DNA of 64,000 bases from Pelomonas sp937871895 (GCF_046348265.1 NZ_JAXMEO010000007.1), one strand, 5' to 3'. Counted from the stretch's first letter, positions 1-9,092 are shown. The notes: a model not told the origin generated them from the letters alone. Translations and numbers: made by a program.

Positions 1-262
1 GCTTGTAGCCCTTGACGGCCGCCACCATGGCCAGGCCCACGCCCGTGTTGCCCGAGGTCGGCTCGATGATGGTGCCGCCTGGCTGAAGCTGGCCCGAGGC
101 CTCGGCCGCTTCGATCATGGCCAGCGCGATGCGGTCCTTGATCGAGCCGCCCGGGTTGGCGCGCTCAGATTTGATCCACACCTGATGCGAAGCGCCAAAC
201 AGGCGTTGCAGGCGAATGTGCGGGGTGTTGCCAATGGTGGCCAGGACGTTGTCGGCTCTCAT
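1..262 (-). CDS. Cysteine synthase, N-terminal part (cut by window edge)
   Basis: This is the first 87 codons of a PLP-dependent cysteine synthase (O-acetylserine sulfhydrylase, CysK/CysM family), which makes cysteine from O-acetylserine and sulfide in the cytoplasm. The start at 262 is the ATG of MRADNVLATIGNTPHIRL. Residues 38-44 read GGSIKDR, with Lys42 as the expected PLP Schiff-base lysine. PTSGNTG, the phosphate/substrate loop, follows at about residue 70. The rest of the gene lies beyond position 1. It is divergent from the RNase P RNA gene, about 40 bases away. The family is certain; CysK versus CysM cannot be settled from the N-terminus. Confidence 0.9.
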   Translation of the reverse strand, partial: MRADNVLATIGNTPHIRLQRLFGASHQVWIKSERANPGGSIKDRIALAMIEAAEASGQLQPGGTIIEPTSGNTGVGLAMVAAVKGYK

Positions 263-288
263 GCGGGGCTCCGAGTGGATGGGTCGGG

Positions 289-294
289 GATAAT
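289..294 (+). promoter_or_regulatory. Probable -10 element of rnpB
   Basis: GATAAT lies 8 bases before the first base of the RNase P RNA P1 helix, the right distance for a sigma-70 -10 box. I see no good -35 hexamer upstream. This is inferred from position and sequence only. Confidence 0.45.
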
Positions 295-302
295 TTACCC
301 GT

Positions 303-731
303 GAAGTGCTTCAGACCGCCGCTGGTGCTAGTCCCGAAAGGGCGCACTGGAGGAAGGTCCGGACTGCAAAGAGCAGCGTAGCGGCTAACAGCCGCCCGGC
401 GTAAGCCGAGGATCAGAGCAACAGAGACGAGTTCTGTCAGACAACCCGATGGGTGGTCTATGAGGCGCCAGCGCAAGTTGGCGTGGGGTAGGGCGAAAGC
501 CCTGCACCATGGGGCGAAAGCCCGAACCGAATAGCACCTCTGTCGGGCTCTGCCCGACAGAGGTGAAACGGGCAATCTCTACGCGCAGCAACACCAAGTA
601 GGCCAGCGTTGATGCGGCTCGCAGAGCTGGCGGGTAGGTGGCACCGAGCCGGGGTGTGAGCCCCGGCCCAGAAGAATGGCGGTCAAGGCCTCGCAAGGGG
701 CTTCACAGAATCCGGCCTATCGAAGCACTTC
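303..731 (+). ncRNA. rnpB: RNase P RNA, bacterial class A
   Basis: This is the catalytic RNA subunit of RNase P, which trims the 5' leader of tRNA precursors. The ends pair as helix P1: GAAGTGCTTC at 303-312 with GAAGCACTTC at 722-731. Family-wide conserved blocks appear in order. They are GAGGAAGGTCCGGACT (about 350-365, P4 5' strand and J3/4), ACAGAGACGA (421-430), GGTGAAACGGGCAATCTCTA (about 561-580), the GGTAGGTGGCACCGAG region, and AGAATGGCGGTCAAGG near the 3' end. The length of 429 nt is somewhat long for the class, in keeping with extended peripheral helices, for example the CTCTGTCGGGC/GCCCGACAGAG hairpin near 537-562. Confidence 0.96.
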
Positions 732-1081
732 ACTCTTTTCAACCCAGATCCGGCAGTTGGGCACGCCCGAGGGACTGGTGAGGCGGGTAGCTGGCAAGGC
801 GCGCCGACGAAGTGGGCTATTGCCCACAAGGAGAAGCAACGCCGCCAGCGGCCCGAAGCGCCAGACCTGCGGGCGTGCAGCGTTGCACAACGAAGTGGTG
901 AACGTCGCCAGGTGCGCAAGGTGTTGATGCGTCGAATCCTTCGATGGGTGGCGAGCGGCCAAGTGCCGGATCTGGGTTCAACTTTCACCCGTCCAGCGTG
1001 GTGGGGTGTCTCGCGTGGGGCAGGCAGAGCCCGGCAATGCCGCGCAGAATGCGTTTTTGTTCCGCGCCTGAAGGTCTGCCC
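732..1081. other. Intergenic region after rnpB, no gene recognised
   Basis: About 350 bases without a convincing gene. A six-base hairpin, GTGGGC/GCCCAC at 812-827, lacks a U-tract. Short open frames exist on both strands, but none has a plausible ribosome site together with a protein-like composition. The region may carry the rnpB terminator and the promoter of the downstream exporter; I cannot point to either. Confidence 0.5.
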
Positions 1082-2290
1082 ATGAACCCCGAAGCCAGCC
1101 GGCTCTGGCACGCGCCACGCTGGGCCTTGTCCATCTTGCTGGCCTGCCTGGCCATGGTGGGCCCTTTCAGCACTGACACCTACCTGCCTGCCTTTGCCGG
1201 CATCACGCAGGCCCTGCACGCGACGCCGCTGCAGATGCAGCAGACGCTCTCGGCGTATTTGTTCGGCTTTGCGGTGATGAACCTCTTCCACGGGGCGCTG
1301 TCCGATTGCTTTGGCCGGCGGCCGGTGGTGCTGGTGGGCTTGAGCGCCTTCACGCTGGCCAGCCTCGGCTGTGCGCTGGCTGGCAGCGTCGAGAGCCTGA
1401 TCTTCTGGCGCGCGGTGCAGGGCATGTCGGCCGGCGCGGGCATCGTGGTGTCGCGCGCCATCATCCGCGACATGTACCCGCCGGCCGATGCGCAGCGTGC
1501 CATGTCGCAGGTGACGTTGTTCTTCGGCGTGGCGCCGGCCGTGGCGCCGATGATCGGTGGCCTGCTCTTCGTGCATGCCGATTGGCATTCGATCTTCTGG
1601 TTCCTGGCCGCACTGGGCCTGGCCCTGCTACTGGCCAATGCGCGCTGGCTGCCCGAGACCCTGCATGCCCAGCACAAGCACCCCTTCCATGTGGGCGCGT
1701 TGCTGCGCGAGTACGCGCGCCTGGTGTCGAGCCCGCGCTTCGTGCTGCTGGTGCTGGCCAGTGGTATCCCCTTCAACGGCATGTTCCTCTACGTGCTGGC
1801 CACGCCGGTGTTCCTGGGCGAGCACCTGCAGTTCGCGCCGACGCAGTTCTTCTGGTTCTTCTGCTGCACCATCGGCGGCATCATGGCTGGCGCGGCCGTG
1901 AGTGGGCGCTTGGCCGGCAAGGTCACGCCGGCGGCGCAGATCAAGCTCGGTTTCCAGGTCATGGTCGTGATATCGATGCTCAACATCGGCCTCAACCTCT
2001 GGGCGCCGCTGAGTGCTTGGTGGGCGCTGCCAGTGCTGGGGCTGTTTGCCTTCGGCTGGGCCATCATGGTCCCGGTGGTCACGCTGCTGGTGTTGGACCA
2101 GGTGCCCGAGCGGCGCGGCATGGCCTCATCGCTGCAGGCCTGCGTGGGCAGTGCAGCCAATGGCCTGGTGGCCGGCGCGCTGGTGCCGCTCGTGATGCAT
2201 TCCACGCACGCGCTGGCCTTCACCTCGGCCGCCCTGATGTGTGTGGGCCTGGTGGCCTGGCTGATCGTGCACAAAAGGCTCAAGACCTAG
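1082..2290 (+). CDS. Bcr/CflA-family multidrug MFS exporter
   Basis: A 402-residue inner-membrane protein of the major facilitator superfamily, DHA1 drug:H+ antiporter type (Bcr/CflA). About 12 hydrophobic segments span the sequence. The family signs are MVGPFSTDTYLPAF near residue 20, with the acidic residue and TYLP of Bcr-type transporters, and motif A, LSDCFGRRPVVLVG, between TM2 and TM3. The reading frame is open upstream to 944, but the ATG at 1082 (MNPEASRLW) places TM1 where the family has it. Substrates such as bicyclomycin, chloramphenicol or sulfonamides are known for relatives and are not readable here. It lies 58 bases before the carbonic anhydrase gene. Confidence 0.88.
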   Translation: MNPEASRLWHAPRWALSILLACLAMVGPFSTDTYLPAFAGITQALHATPLQMQQTLSAYLFGFAVMNLFHGALSDCFGRRPVVLVGLSAFTLASLGCALAGSVESLIFWRAVQGMSAGAGIVVSRAIIRDMYPPADAQRAMSQVTLFFGVAPAVAPMIGGLLFVHADWHSIFWFLAALGLALLLANARWLPETLHAQHKHPFHVGALLREYARLVSSPRFVLLVLASGIPFNGMFLYVLATPVFLGEHLQFAPTQFFWFFCCTIGGIMAGAAVSGRLAGKVTPAAQIKLGFQVMVVISMLNIGLNLWAPLSAWWALPVLGLFAFGWAIMVPVVTLLVLDQVPERRGMASSLQACVGSAANGLVAGALVPLVMHSTHALAFTSAALMCVGLVAWLIVHKRLKT

Positions 2291-2348
2291 GCGCTTCGGT
2301 CGAAGAACAGGCGTTGCCGGTGCCTCGTGCTGGTGGAGACTGCTGCCC

Positions 2349-3248
2349 GTGTTCGCTCGCCCCTTGCTTGCCAGCCTGATCGCGCTTGCCCTGCTGCCCG
2401 CGCCCGCCCAAGCCCAGGATGCTGCGGACATGGCCGAGCTGCTGCGCCAGCGCCTGGCCGAACGGCTGAAGGACAAGCCCGACGCCAAACCCGAGGCCAA
2501 GGCCGACACCAAAGCGGCCGCGCCCAAGGCGGCCCCCAAGAAGAAGCCCGAGGGCGCCGCCCACGGCACCGCACACTGGGGCTACACCGGCGAGGGCGCG
2601 CCCGAGCGCTGGGCCGAGCTGAGCCCCGAGTTCCGCACCTGCGCCACCGGCACACGCCAGAGCCCCATCGACATCCGCGAGGGCATCCGCGTCGATCTGG
2701 AAAAGATCGACTTCGCCTACCGCCCCAGCCGCTTCTCGGTGCTGGACAACGGCCACACCATCCAGGTCAACGTGGCGCCGGGCAATACGCTTGGCGTGAT
2801 GGGCCGGCGCTTCGAGCTGCAGCAATTTCACTTCCACAAGCCGAGCGAAGAGCGCATCAACGGCAAGCTCTTTGACATGGTGGCCCACCTCGTCCACCGC
2901 GACGCCGAAGGCAAGCTCGCCGTGGTGGCCGTGCTGCTGGAGCGCGGCAGCGCCCAGCCCCTGGTGCAGACCATCTGGAACAACCTGCCGCTGGAGAAGG
3001 GCGAAGACCTGCCGGCCCCCGGCAACATCGACCTGAACCAGCTGCTGCCCGAGGACCGCGCCTACTTCACCTACATGGGCTCGCTGACCACGCCGCCGTG
3101 CAGCGAGGGTGTGCTGTGGATGGTTATGCGCCAGCCGGTGCAGATCTCCAATGACCAGCTCAACATCTTCGGCCGGCTCTACCCGATGAATGCGCGGCCG
3201 CTGCAGGCCGGCTCGGGACGCCTGATCAAGGAGTCGCTCGGCCCCTGA
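2349..3248 (+). CDS. Periplasmic alpha-carbonic anhydrase
   Basis: A 299-residue exported alpha-class carbonic anhydrase (CO2 + H2O to bicarbonate + H+). A signal peptide covers residues 1-22, with cleavage predicted after AQA. It is followed by a charged Lys/Ala/Pro linker to about residue 70 and then the catalytic domain starting at HWGYTG. The zinc ligands are visible: His161 and His163 in FHFHKPSEE, and His180 in MVAHLVH. RQSPIDI and LTTPPCSEG are the family signatures, and Cys98 and the Cys of PPCSEG should form the usual disulfide. The start is a GTG, with GTGGAGA upstream. The last 23 bases overlap the 3' end of the opposing kinase gene. The Lys-rich linker is not typical of the family. 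Confidence 0.93.
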   Translation: MFARPLLASLIALALLPAPAQAQDAADMAELLRQRLAERLKDKPDAKPEAKADTKAAAPKAAPKKKPEGAAHGTAHWGYTGEGAPERWAELSPEFRTCATGTRQSPIDIREGIRVDLEKIDFAYRPSRFSVLDNGHTIQVNVAPGNTLGVMGRRFELQQFHFHKPSEERINGKLFDMVAHLVHRDAEGKLAVVAVLLERGSAQPLVQTIWNNLPLEKGEDLPAPGNIDLNQLLPEDRAYFTYMGSLTTPPCSEGVLWMVMRQPVQISNDQLNIFGRLYPMNARPLQAGSGRLIKESLGP

Positions 3249-5592
3249 CCTCGTGCTGGCCCGACAGCCAGGCATGCAGGGTCAGAAAGAGCTGCTCGGC
3301 CGACACCGGCTTGCCGATGTGGTCGTCCATGCCGGCGTCGATGCAGCGCTGGCGTTCCTCATCGAAGGCATTGGCCGTCATCGCAATGATGGGCACGCTG
3401 ACGCCTTTGCCCGGCAGTGCCCGGATGGCGCGCGTTGCGTCCAGACCGTCCATCACCGGCATCTGCACGTCCATCAGCACCAGCGCGTAGTCGCCGTGCT
3501 CGAACATCTCGACCGCCTCGCGCCCGTCGCTCGCCACATCGGCCGAGAGGCCGGCATTGGCCAGCATGGCCAGGGCTACCTCCTGGTTCACGAGGTTGTC
3601 CTCGGCCACCAGGATGCGTGACTGCGCCCAGGGCGCCAACAGCGCGCGCGCGCTTTGCAGGTCATGCGAGACAGGCACCGGCTCCAGTGATTCAGGCTGA
3701 GGCGTGGCCCGGTCCAGGCGCAGCCGCAGCCAGAACTGGCTGCCTTGGCCCGGGCTGCTGCGCAGGCCCACGCTGCCATGCATCAGCTCGGCCAGGCGGC
3801 GGCAGATGGCCAGCCCGAGGCCGGTGCCGCCGTAGCGGCGCGTGGTGGAGCTGTCGGCTTGTTCAAAGTCGCGGAAAAGGCGCAGCTGGGCTTCGCTGTC
3901 GATGCCGATGCCACTGTCCTCCACCTCGATCAGCAGGCCCACGCGCTCTTCGGTGCTGTGATCGGCGTCCTGGCGCGCTGACAGGCGCACAAAGCCGCAG
4001 TCGGTGAACTTGACGGCATTGCCGGCAAAGTTGAGCAGGATTTCGGTGATGCGTTGTGGGTCGCCGAGCAGGGGCGTGTCGTGCAGGTCGGGCGCGATGT
4101 CGACCTCGACGCGCAAGCCCTTGGACGCTGCGCTTTGCGCCACCATGCTGGCCACGTTGTCCAGCACCGATTCGAGCCGGAACTCGCGGCGCTCCAGCTG
4201 CACCTTGCCGGCCTCGATCTTGGAGAAGTCCAGCACGTTGTTGATGATGGCGAGCAGGTGCTCGGCCGCCTCGGCCACGCGGGCCAGGCGCTCGCGCTGC
4301 TCGGGCTCGTTGGCGTCGCCCTGGGCCAGATAGGTCAGGCCGATGATGGCGTTCATCGGCGTGCGGATCTCGTGGCTCATGTTCGCCAGGAAGGCGCTCT
4401 TGGCCAGGCTCGCGGCCTGAGCGGCGCTGGTGGCCTCGGCCAGCGCCGCAGTGCGGGCCTGGACGAGTTCTTCGAGGTGGTGGCGGTAGCGCTCCAGCTC
4501 CAGCGCATCGCGCCGCTGGCGCGAGATGTCGGTCAGGAAGCCATGCCACAGCACGCTGCCATCCAGCTGCTTCTGGGCGATGGCATTGGCGTACATCCAG
4601 CGCTCGCTGCCGTCGCCGTGCTGGGTGCGGAACTCCTGCTGCCAGGGCCCCAGGCTGCGGGCCGAGACCTCCAGCGCGGCGCGCACGGTGGCGCGGTCGG
4701 CGGCATCGATGCGGGCGAACCACGGGTCGGCGGAGTCGGTCAGCTCGGCGCTGCCGAGCAGGAAGTACTCGCGGATGGCCTCGCTCACGTAGTCGAAACG
4801 GTAGCCGCCCTGGGGCAGGCGGCGCAGTTGGAAGACCACGCCAGGCACGGTCTCGGCCATGCCGCGCAGGCGCTCGATCAGCGCATGCTGGGCGCTGAAC
4901 TGCGTCTGCAGCGCGCCGCGCATGTGCTCCAGGTGGCCACCCAGGCGGCCAATCTCGTCATCGCGCGGCAGGCTCACGGGGGTGGTGAAGTTGCCGCCCG
5001 CCAGGCCCTGGGCAAAGTCCTCCAGCTCGCGCAGCGGGCGGAACACGCGCGAGCGCAGCAGCCACAGCACCAGCAGCAGCGAGGCCAGCAATTGGCCGCT
5101 CACCGTCATGCCGTAGAGCCAGCGCTGGCGTGTCACGGCCTCGCGGTTCAGGTGGTCGTCCAGTTCAACCTCGACCTGGCCGATCAACGCGTCACCGCGC
5201 AGCACGTCGCGCCGGCCGGTCAGGCTCTGGCCGCGTCGGCGCTCGGGGTATTGGCGCTCCAGGAAGGGCTGGGACGAGGCCGCATCACGGATGCTGACGC
5301 GCACCACCTCGGGCGACTTGACGATGGCGGCCACCACCTCGCGGGCGGCCACGGTGTCGAGGTTCCAGAGCAGCTCGGGCATGCTGCTGGCCAGCACGTC
5401 GAGGCGCGATTCCAGCTCGCGCTGCAGCGCCGCCTCGGCCTGCTGCTGGTCGCGCAGGCCCATCCACAGCCCCCCCACCAGCAAGGCCGGCACGAGCAGG
5501 CCCGCCACGGCACCAAAGGCGAGCGCGACGGAGAGGGAGGCGGAGGTTTTGCGGGTCAAGATGGTGCGGCGATTGTCAGCGCATGCTGCCAC
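3226..5592 (-). CDS. Hybrid sensor histidine kinase / response regulator
   Basis: A 788-residue membrane-bound hybrid two-component kinase. In order it has a TM near residues 21-45, a periplasmic stretch, a second TM near 155-175, a HAMP linker (about 175-230) and a PAS domain (about 265-375). A coiled linker leads to HisKA with phospho-acceptor His407 in NMSHEIRTPMN. The HATPase domain shows the N box NAVKF, DSGIGI and GGTGLGLAI. A C-terminal receiver domain has Asp708 in LVLMDVQMPVMDG and the conserved Lys in GKPV. I start it at the GTG at 5592, because AGGAG lies just before it and no in-frame ATG precedes TM1. No separate output regulator sits beside it, so its target is unknown. Confidence 0.92.
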   Translation of the reverse strand: MAACADNRRTILTRKTSASLSVALAFGAVAGLLVPALLVGGLWMGLRDQQQAEAALQRELESRLDVLASSMPELLWNLDTVAAREVVAAIVKSPEVVRVSIRDAASSQPFLERQYPERRRGQSLTGRRDVLRGDALIGQVEVELDDHLNREAVTRQRWLYGMTVSGQLLASLLLVLWLLRSRVFRPLRELEDFAQGLAGGNFTTPVSLPRDDEIGRLGGHLEHMRGALQTQFSAQHALIERLRGMAETVPGVVFQLRRLPQGGYRFDYVSEAIREYFLLGSAELTDSADPWFARIDAADRATVRAALEVSARSLGPWQQEFRTQHGDGSERWMYANAIAQKQLDGSVLWHGFLTDISRQRRDALELERYRHHLEELVQARTAALAEATSAAQAASLAKSAFLANMSHEIRTPMNAIIGLTYLAQGDANEPEQRERLARVAEAAEHLLAIINNVLDFSKIEAGKVQLERREFRLESVLDNVASMVAQSAASKGLRVEVDIAPDLHDTPLLGDPQRITEILLNFAGNAVKFTDCGFVRLSARQDADHSTEERVGLLIEVEDSGIGIDSEAQLRLFRDFEQADSSTTRRYGGTGLGLAICRRLAELMHGSVGLRSSPGQGSQFWLRLRLDRATPQPESLEPVPVSHDLQSARALLAPWAQSRILVAEDNLVNQEVALAMLANAGLSADVASDGREAVEMFEHGDYALVLMDVQMPVMDGLDATRAIRALPGKGVSVPIIAMTANAFDEERQRCIDAGMDDHIGKPVSAEQLFLTLHAWLSGQHEVRGRATP

Positions 5593-5739
5593 AGACTCCT
5601 GGGCGCAGACTCCCTCGGTGCGCCCGGCGCGGCGGGGGGGGCTGCTGGAGCAGGAATTGTTCGCCTGGGCCTGTCGGTGCGTGACATCTCGTGTGTGCGC
5701 CAGGGTCTTTGTGCGTGACTTCCGAACGCCGGGCGCTGA

Positions 5740-6291
5740 TCAGTAGGTCCGCCCACCCCGGAACTGCGCGTGCTGGCGCCGGGTCAGCTGCGTTTGCTTG
5801 CCCATCGCGGCAAAGCTCACGCTGGCATGCGCGTGCATGATGGCCAGGCCCAGCGCATCGGCTGCATCCTTGCCCGGCAGCCCCGGTAGGTCGAGCAGTC
5901 GCTGCACCATGGCCTGGATCTGCTCCTTCTTGGCGTGGCCGTGGCCGACGATGGCCTTCTTCATCTGCAGCGCCGTGTACTCGGAGACCGGCAAGTCGCA
6001 GGACACCAGCCCCGTCAACGCCGCGCCGCGCGCTTGGCCCAGCAGCAGGGTGGACTGCGGGTTGACGTTGACGAAGACGATCTCCACGGCGGCGCATTGC
6101 GGCTGGTAGCGCGCCACCACCTCGCGGATGCCGTCGTACAGGATCTTGATGCGCGCCGGCAGCTCACCGGCCGCGACCTTGTTGGTCTTGATGGTGCCGC
6201 TGGCCACGTAGGCGAGGCGCGGGCCGTCGGCGTCGATGACACCGAATCCTGTCGTCTGCAGGCCAGGGTCGATGCCGAGAATTCGAGTCAT
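5740..6291 (-). CDS. ruvC: Holliday junction resolvase RuvC
   Basis: A 183-residue endonuclease that cuts Holliday junctions with RuvAB during recombinational repair. Asp7 in LGIDPG, a Glu in AAVEIVF, and the two Asp residues of KDAADALGLAIMH near residue 140 make the four-acid RNase H-like active site. KKAIVGHGHAKKEQI is the conserved DNA-contacting stretch. The start ATG overlaps the stop of the upstream cdsA-like gene by 4 bases, so it is probably co-transcribed with the phospholipid genes. In many Burkholderiales ruvC follows purH; here five genes separate them. Confidence 0.97.
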   Translation of the reverse strand: MTRILGIDPGLQTTGFGVIDADGPRLAYVASGTIKTNKVAAGELPARIKILYDGIREVVARYQPQCAAVEIVFVNVNPQSTLLLGQARGAALTGLVSCDLPVSEYTALQMKKAIVGHGHAKKEQIQAMVQRLLDLPGLPGKDAADALGLAIMHAHASVSFAAMGKQTQLTRRQHAQFRGGRTY

Positions 6292-7283
6292 GGCGCCCTC
6301 ATTGGCAACTCAAAGTACCAGCGCACCGAGTGGAAGAACACCGGCGCGGCAAAGCACAGCACCGCGATGCGGTCCAGCAAGCCCACCGCACCGGTGATGG
6401 AGCTGCGGTTGCCCCAGTAGCGCACGCCGGCATCGCGCTTCAGGGCCTTCATCACCAGGCCGCCAAAGCCGGCGCTGCCTGCGCTGAGGAAGGCCATCAC
6501 CAGGGCTTGCCCGGGCTTGAAGGGCGTGATCCAGTAAAGCAGGGCGCCTACCAAGGCACCGGTGAGGGCGCCCGTCCACCAGGCCCGCATCGAGAAGCTG
6601 CGGCTGATGCGCCGCGCCACGGGCCGGCGGCGCAGGCTGCGCCGGGCCAGCTCCTGGGCGATCTGCCCGGTCGCCACCACCATCACAAAGAAGAACAGCA
6701 AGAAGGCGCCGCGGCCCCGGAAGCCGGGGAAGTCGAGCAGCAGCAAGGCCGGCGCGTGGGAGAGGCCGTAGACGCACAGCATCACGCCCCACTGGATCTT
6801 GGCGTTGCGTTCCAGAAAGCGCTGCGGGTCGTCGGCCAGCGCGCTGACCATGGGCAGCACCAGGAAGCCATAGACCGGCAGGAAGATGGCAAAGAGATCA
6901 AAGAAGCGCGCGCCGCAGATCAAGTACTGCGCGGGCAGCAGCACGAAGAAGGCGACGATCAGCGAGCGGTGGTCGCTGCGCTGGGTGTGCACGAGGGTGA
7001 TGAACTCGCGCAGGCCGAGGAAGGAGAACACCGCAAACAGCAGCGTTGCCCCGAGCGGCCCGGAGATCCAGGCCATCCAGAACAGGCAGCCGCCGATCCA
7101 CGCGGCGCGCAGGTCACGCCGCGTGCGCGCCCAGCCGCGGCTGGTGCCGGCGCGCACGTCCTCGGGCCGCTCGCGCAGCGAGTGCAAGAAGAGCGTGATC
7201 GTCAGCAGCGCCAGGAAACCAAACAGCACCACGAAGAGCAGGGCCACCTGCTCGCTGCTGCTCAAGGACTTGAGCCAGCGCAT
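6288..7283 (-). CDS. Phosphatidate cytidylyltransferase-like protein (CdsA family)
   Basis: A 331-residue inner-membrane protein with about eight hydrophobic segments, of the CDP-diglyceride synthase family (phosphatidate + CTP to CDP-diacylglycerol + PPi). The C-terminal signature region is present in relaxed form: GGLVMKALKRDAGVRYWGN, then GLLDR. The spacing and the Asp of LLDR match the family; the usual HGG between them is replaced. Its pairing with a PlsC-like acyltransferase recalls the E. coli ynbB-type accessory cdsA paralogues rather than the housekeeping cdsA. Its start ATG shares a base with the acyltransferase stop (TGATG), which indicates translational coupling. Confidence 0.82.
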   Translation of the reverse strand: MRWLKSLSSSEQVALLFVVLFGFLALLTITLFLHSLRERPEDVRAGTSRGWARTRRDLRAAWIGGCLFWMAWISGPLGATLLFAVFSFLGLREFITLVHTQRSDHRSLIVAFFVLLPAQYLICGARFFDLFAIFLPVYGFLVLPMVSALADDPQRFLERNAKIQWGVMLCVYGLSHAPALLLLDFPGFRGRGAFLLFFFVMVVATGQIAQELARRSLRRRPVARRISRSFSMRAWWTGALTGALVGALLYWITPFKPGQALVMAFLSAGSAGFGGLVMKALKRDAGVRYWGNRSSITGAVGLLDRIAVLCFAAPVFFHSVRWYFELPMRAP

Positions 7284-7927
7284 CAGGCGGCGACCTTCTC
7301 AGCCCATTCCGGGTTGGGCCGCTGCGCCAGCAAGGCCTCGCGGGCGCGCACCAGGAAATCCGCCTTGCTCTCGCCGGGCTGCAGGCTGATGGGCTCGCCA
7401 AAGGTGATGGTGCACAGGATGGGCACAGGCACGACCTCGCCCTTGGGCATCACGCGCTGGACGTTGTCGATCCAGGTGGGCACCAGGGGCACGTGCGGAA
7501 ACTGCTCGGCCAGGTGGAAGAGGCCCGACTTGAACGCCAGCGGCGTGCCCGTGTGCGAGCGCGTGCCCTCGGGGAAGATGACCAGCGAATCACCGTGGCC
7601 GAGCGCCTCGACCAGCGGCTCCAGTGGGTCTTCCTCGGGGTTGGCGCGCGTGCGGCTGACGTAGATCGCGTTGAAGACGGCACTCGTCAGCCAGGTCCGA
7701 AAGGCGCTCTTGGCCCAGTAGTCGCGCGCCGCGATGGCGCGGGTCTGGGCACGCAGCTCGTGCGGGAAGGCGGCCCAGATCAGGACGATGTCGAAATGAC
7801 TCTGGTGGTTGGCGAAGTAGATGCGCTGCTCGGGCAGCGGCGGGCAGCCCTTCCAGTGCCCTTGCGCGCCGGTGATCAGGCGTGCGATGAAGCTCAGCAG
7901 CTGGCCGGTGGCGGCGGCGACGGACAT
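7283..7927 (-). CDS. PlsC-like lysophospholipid acyltransferase
   Basis: A 214-residue 1-acyl-glycerol-3-phosphate acyltransferase-family protein. The acyltransferase motifs are clear: NHQSHFD (HX4D, the catalytic His-Asp) near residue 42 and FPEGTRS near residue 125. A hydrophobic N-terminus would anchor it to the inner membrane. The open frame extends to 8167, but the first 80 codons are Arg/Pro-rich and read through the upstream gene, so I start at the ATG at 7927 (MSVAAATGQLL). It is the first gene of a three-gene overlapping run with the cdsA-like gene and ruvC, and both lipid enzymes act on consecutive steps of phospholipid synthesis. Confidence 0.87.
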   Translation of the reverse strand: MSVAAATGQLLSFIARLITGAQGHWKGCPPLPEQRIYFANHQSHFDIVLIWAAFPHELRAQTRAIAARDYWAKSAFRTWLTSAVFNAIYVSRTRANPEEDPLEPLVEALGHGDSLVIFPEGTRSHTGTPLAFKSGLFHLAEQFPHVPLVPTWIDNVQRVMPKGEVVPVPILCTITFGEPISLQPGESKADFLVRAREALLAQRPNPEWAEKVAA

Positions 7928-7935
7928 GCGCCGGA

Positions 7936-9048
7936 TTATCGAGCGCTGGGGGTGGCGGGCCAGACCTCGGGCTCGGCGTCGATCAGCGACACCAGGGTCT
8001 TGGCGATTTTCCGGTGGTCGGCCAGCGAGGGGTGCCAGTGGCAGCCCATCATGTCGAGCCCATGCAGGGGCACGAGGCGGATGCGGCGCTCGCCATCGCG
8101 CTGCAGTTGCTGCACGGCGGCGGCGGCCTGGGTCAGGATCTCGCCGGCCGCGCCGTCGGTGGCCCACACCACCAGCAAGGCCTGCGGATAGCGCGCGCGC
8201 AACTGCAGCAGGAACTCGCCATAGCGCTGCCGGAAGTCGGCTTGCAGGGCCTCGCGCGTGGGCCAGGCTTCACCCGCCTTGAGCGGCGTCGAAAAGTCAT
8301 TGGTGCCCAGCGCCATGGCCACCACCTGGGGCTGCCAGTCGGAGGTATCGCGCGGGCTGGCCGGGTCGAGCAGGGTGTGGGGGTAGGCCTCGGGCAGTTT
8401 GGGCGCTGCAAAGCCGTCGTAGTTGCGCACCACACCACGGCCGGAGATGGCGGTCACGCGGTAATCGGCGTTGTAGTGGCGCGCGATGATGGGGCCGTAG
8501 GCCAGGGTGTTGTCGGTGGTGGCCCAGACCTCGTCTTGCGTGCAGTCGCGGCTGCTGGAGGTGTTGCCGTAGCCCACGGTGTGCGAGTCGCCGATGAACT
8601 CGATGCGACGCGCACGAGGCGGTACCGGCAGGGCCTTGGCGTCTGCGGGCAGCAGGAAGCCGCCAAAGCCATTCGGGCCGGCCTGGTGTTCGGTCAGTAC
8701 CTCCAGGCGTAGCGCGTGCGTGCCGGGCGCGAGCTCAGACACCGCGTAGACGCCGGCGGCCGGCTTGGTCAGCAGCGGCAGCGCCTGCCCATCCACGCTC
8801 ACGCGCATGATGGCCGCGCCCTCGCCGAGCTGGAAGTAGGCGCTGTTGCCCTCGAAGTTCAGCTCGAAGTAGGCACCCGGCCACTGGTAGGCCAGGCCTG
8901 ATTCGCCTGGCAGGCTGCGCGCCACCGGCGTGCTGGCGATGGCGCTCAGGCCCGCAGGGGCCTGGACGGGCTGCGGCGACAGTTGCGGTGCCGCCCAGGC
9001 CGACAGGCACAGACCGAGGGCGGAGGTGGCGAGGCTGAGACGGAGCAT
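7936..9048 (-). CDS. Exported SGNH esterase, CE2 acetyl-esterase type
   Basis: A 370-residue exported esterase. The signal peptide covers about residues 1-19 (cleavage near AWA). A beta-sandwich-like N-terminal half (about 40-140) precedes an SGNH hydrolase half. Block I is FIGDSHTVGYGN with the nucleophile Ser, the block III region has ALGTNDFS, and the C-terminal HWHPSLADH carries the catalytic His. This two-domain arrangement is that of carbohydrate esterase family 2, which removes acetyl groups from xylan or other glycans. The substrate is inferred from family only. It ends 8 bases before the acyltransferase start. Confidence 0.85.
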   Translation of the reverse strand: MLRLSLATSALGLCLSAWAAPQLSPQPVQAPAGLSAIASTPVARSLPGESGLAYQWPGAYFELNFEGNSAYFQLGEGAAIMRVSVDGQALPLLTKPAAGVYAVSELAPGTHALRLEVLTEHQAGPNGFGGFLLPADAKALPVPPRARRIEFIGDSHTVGYGNTSSSRDCTQDEVWATTDNTLAYGPIIARHYNADYRVTAISGRGVVRNYDGFAAPKLPEAYPHTLLDPASPRDTSDWQPQVVAMALGTNDFSTPLKAGEAWPTREALQADFRQRYGEFLLQLRARYPQALLVVWATDGAAGEILTQAAAAVQQLQRDGERRIRLVPLHGLDMMGCHWHPSLADHRKIAKTLVSLIDAEPEVWPATPSAR

Positions 9049-9092
9049 GGGTAGGCGTGGGCAGTGAGCGCCGCAGTGTAGGCAGGCTCAGA

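Noticed and set aside
717..962. A short minus-strand frame after rnpB with a Leu-rich stretch
   Set aside because: It runs into the rnpB 3' end, has no ribosome site and reads Arg/Pro/Ala sequence; I left the region as intergenic.
4054..5718. A 554-codon plus-strand open frame opposite the hybrid kinase
   Set aside because: The kinase motifs lie on the other strand; this frame is a compositional shadow.
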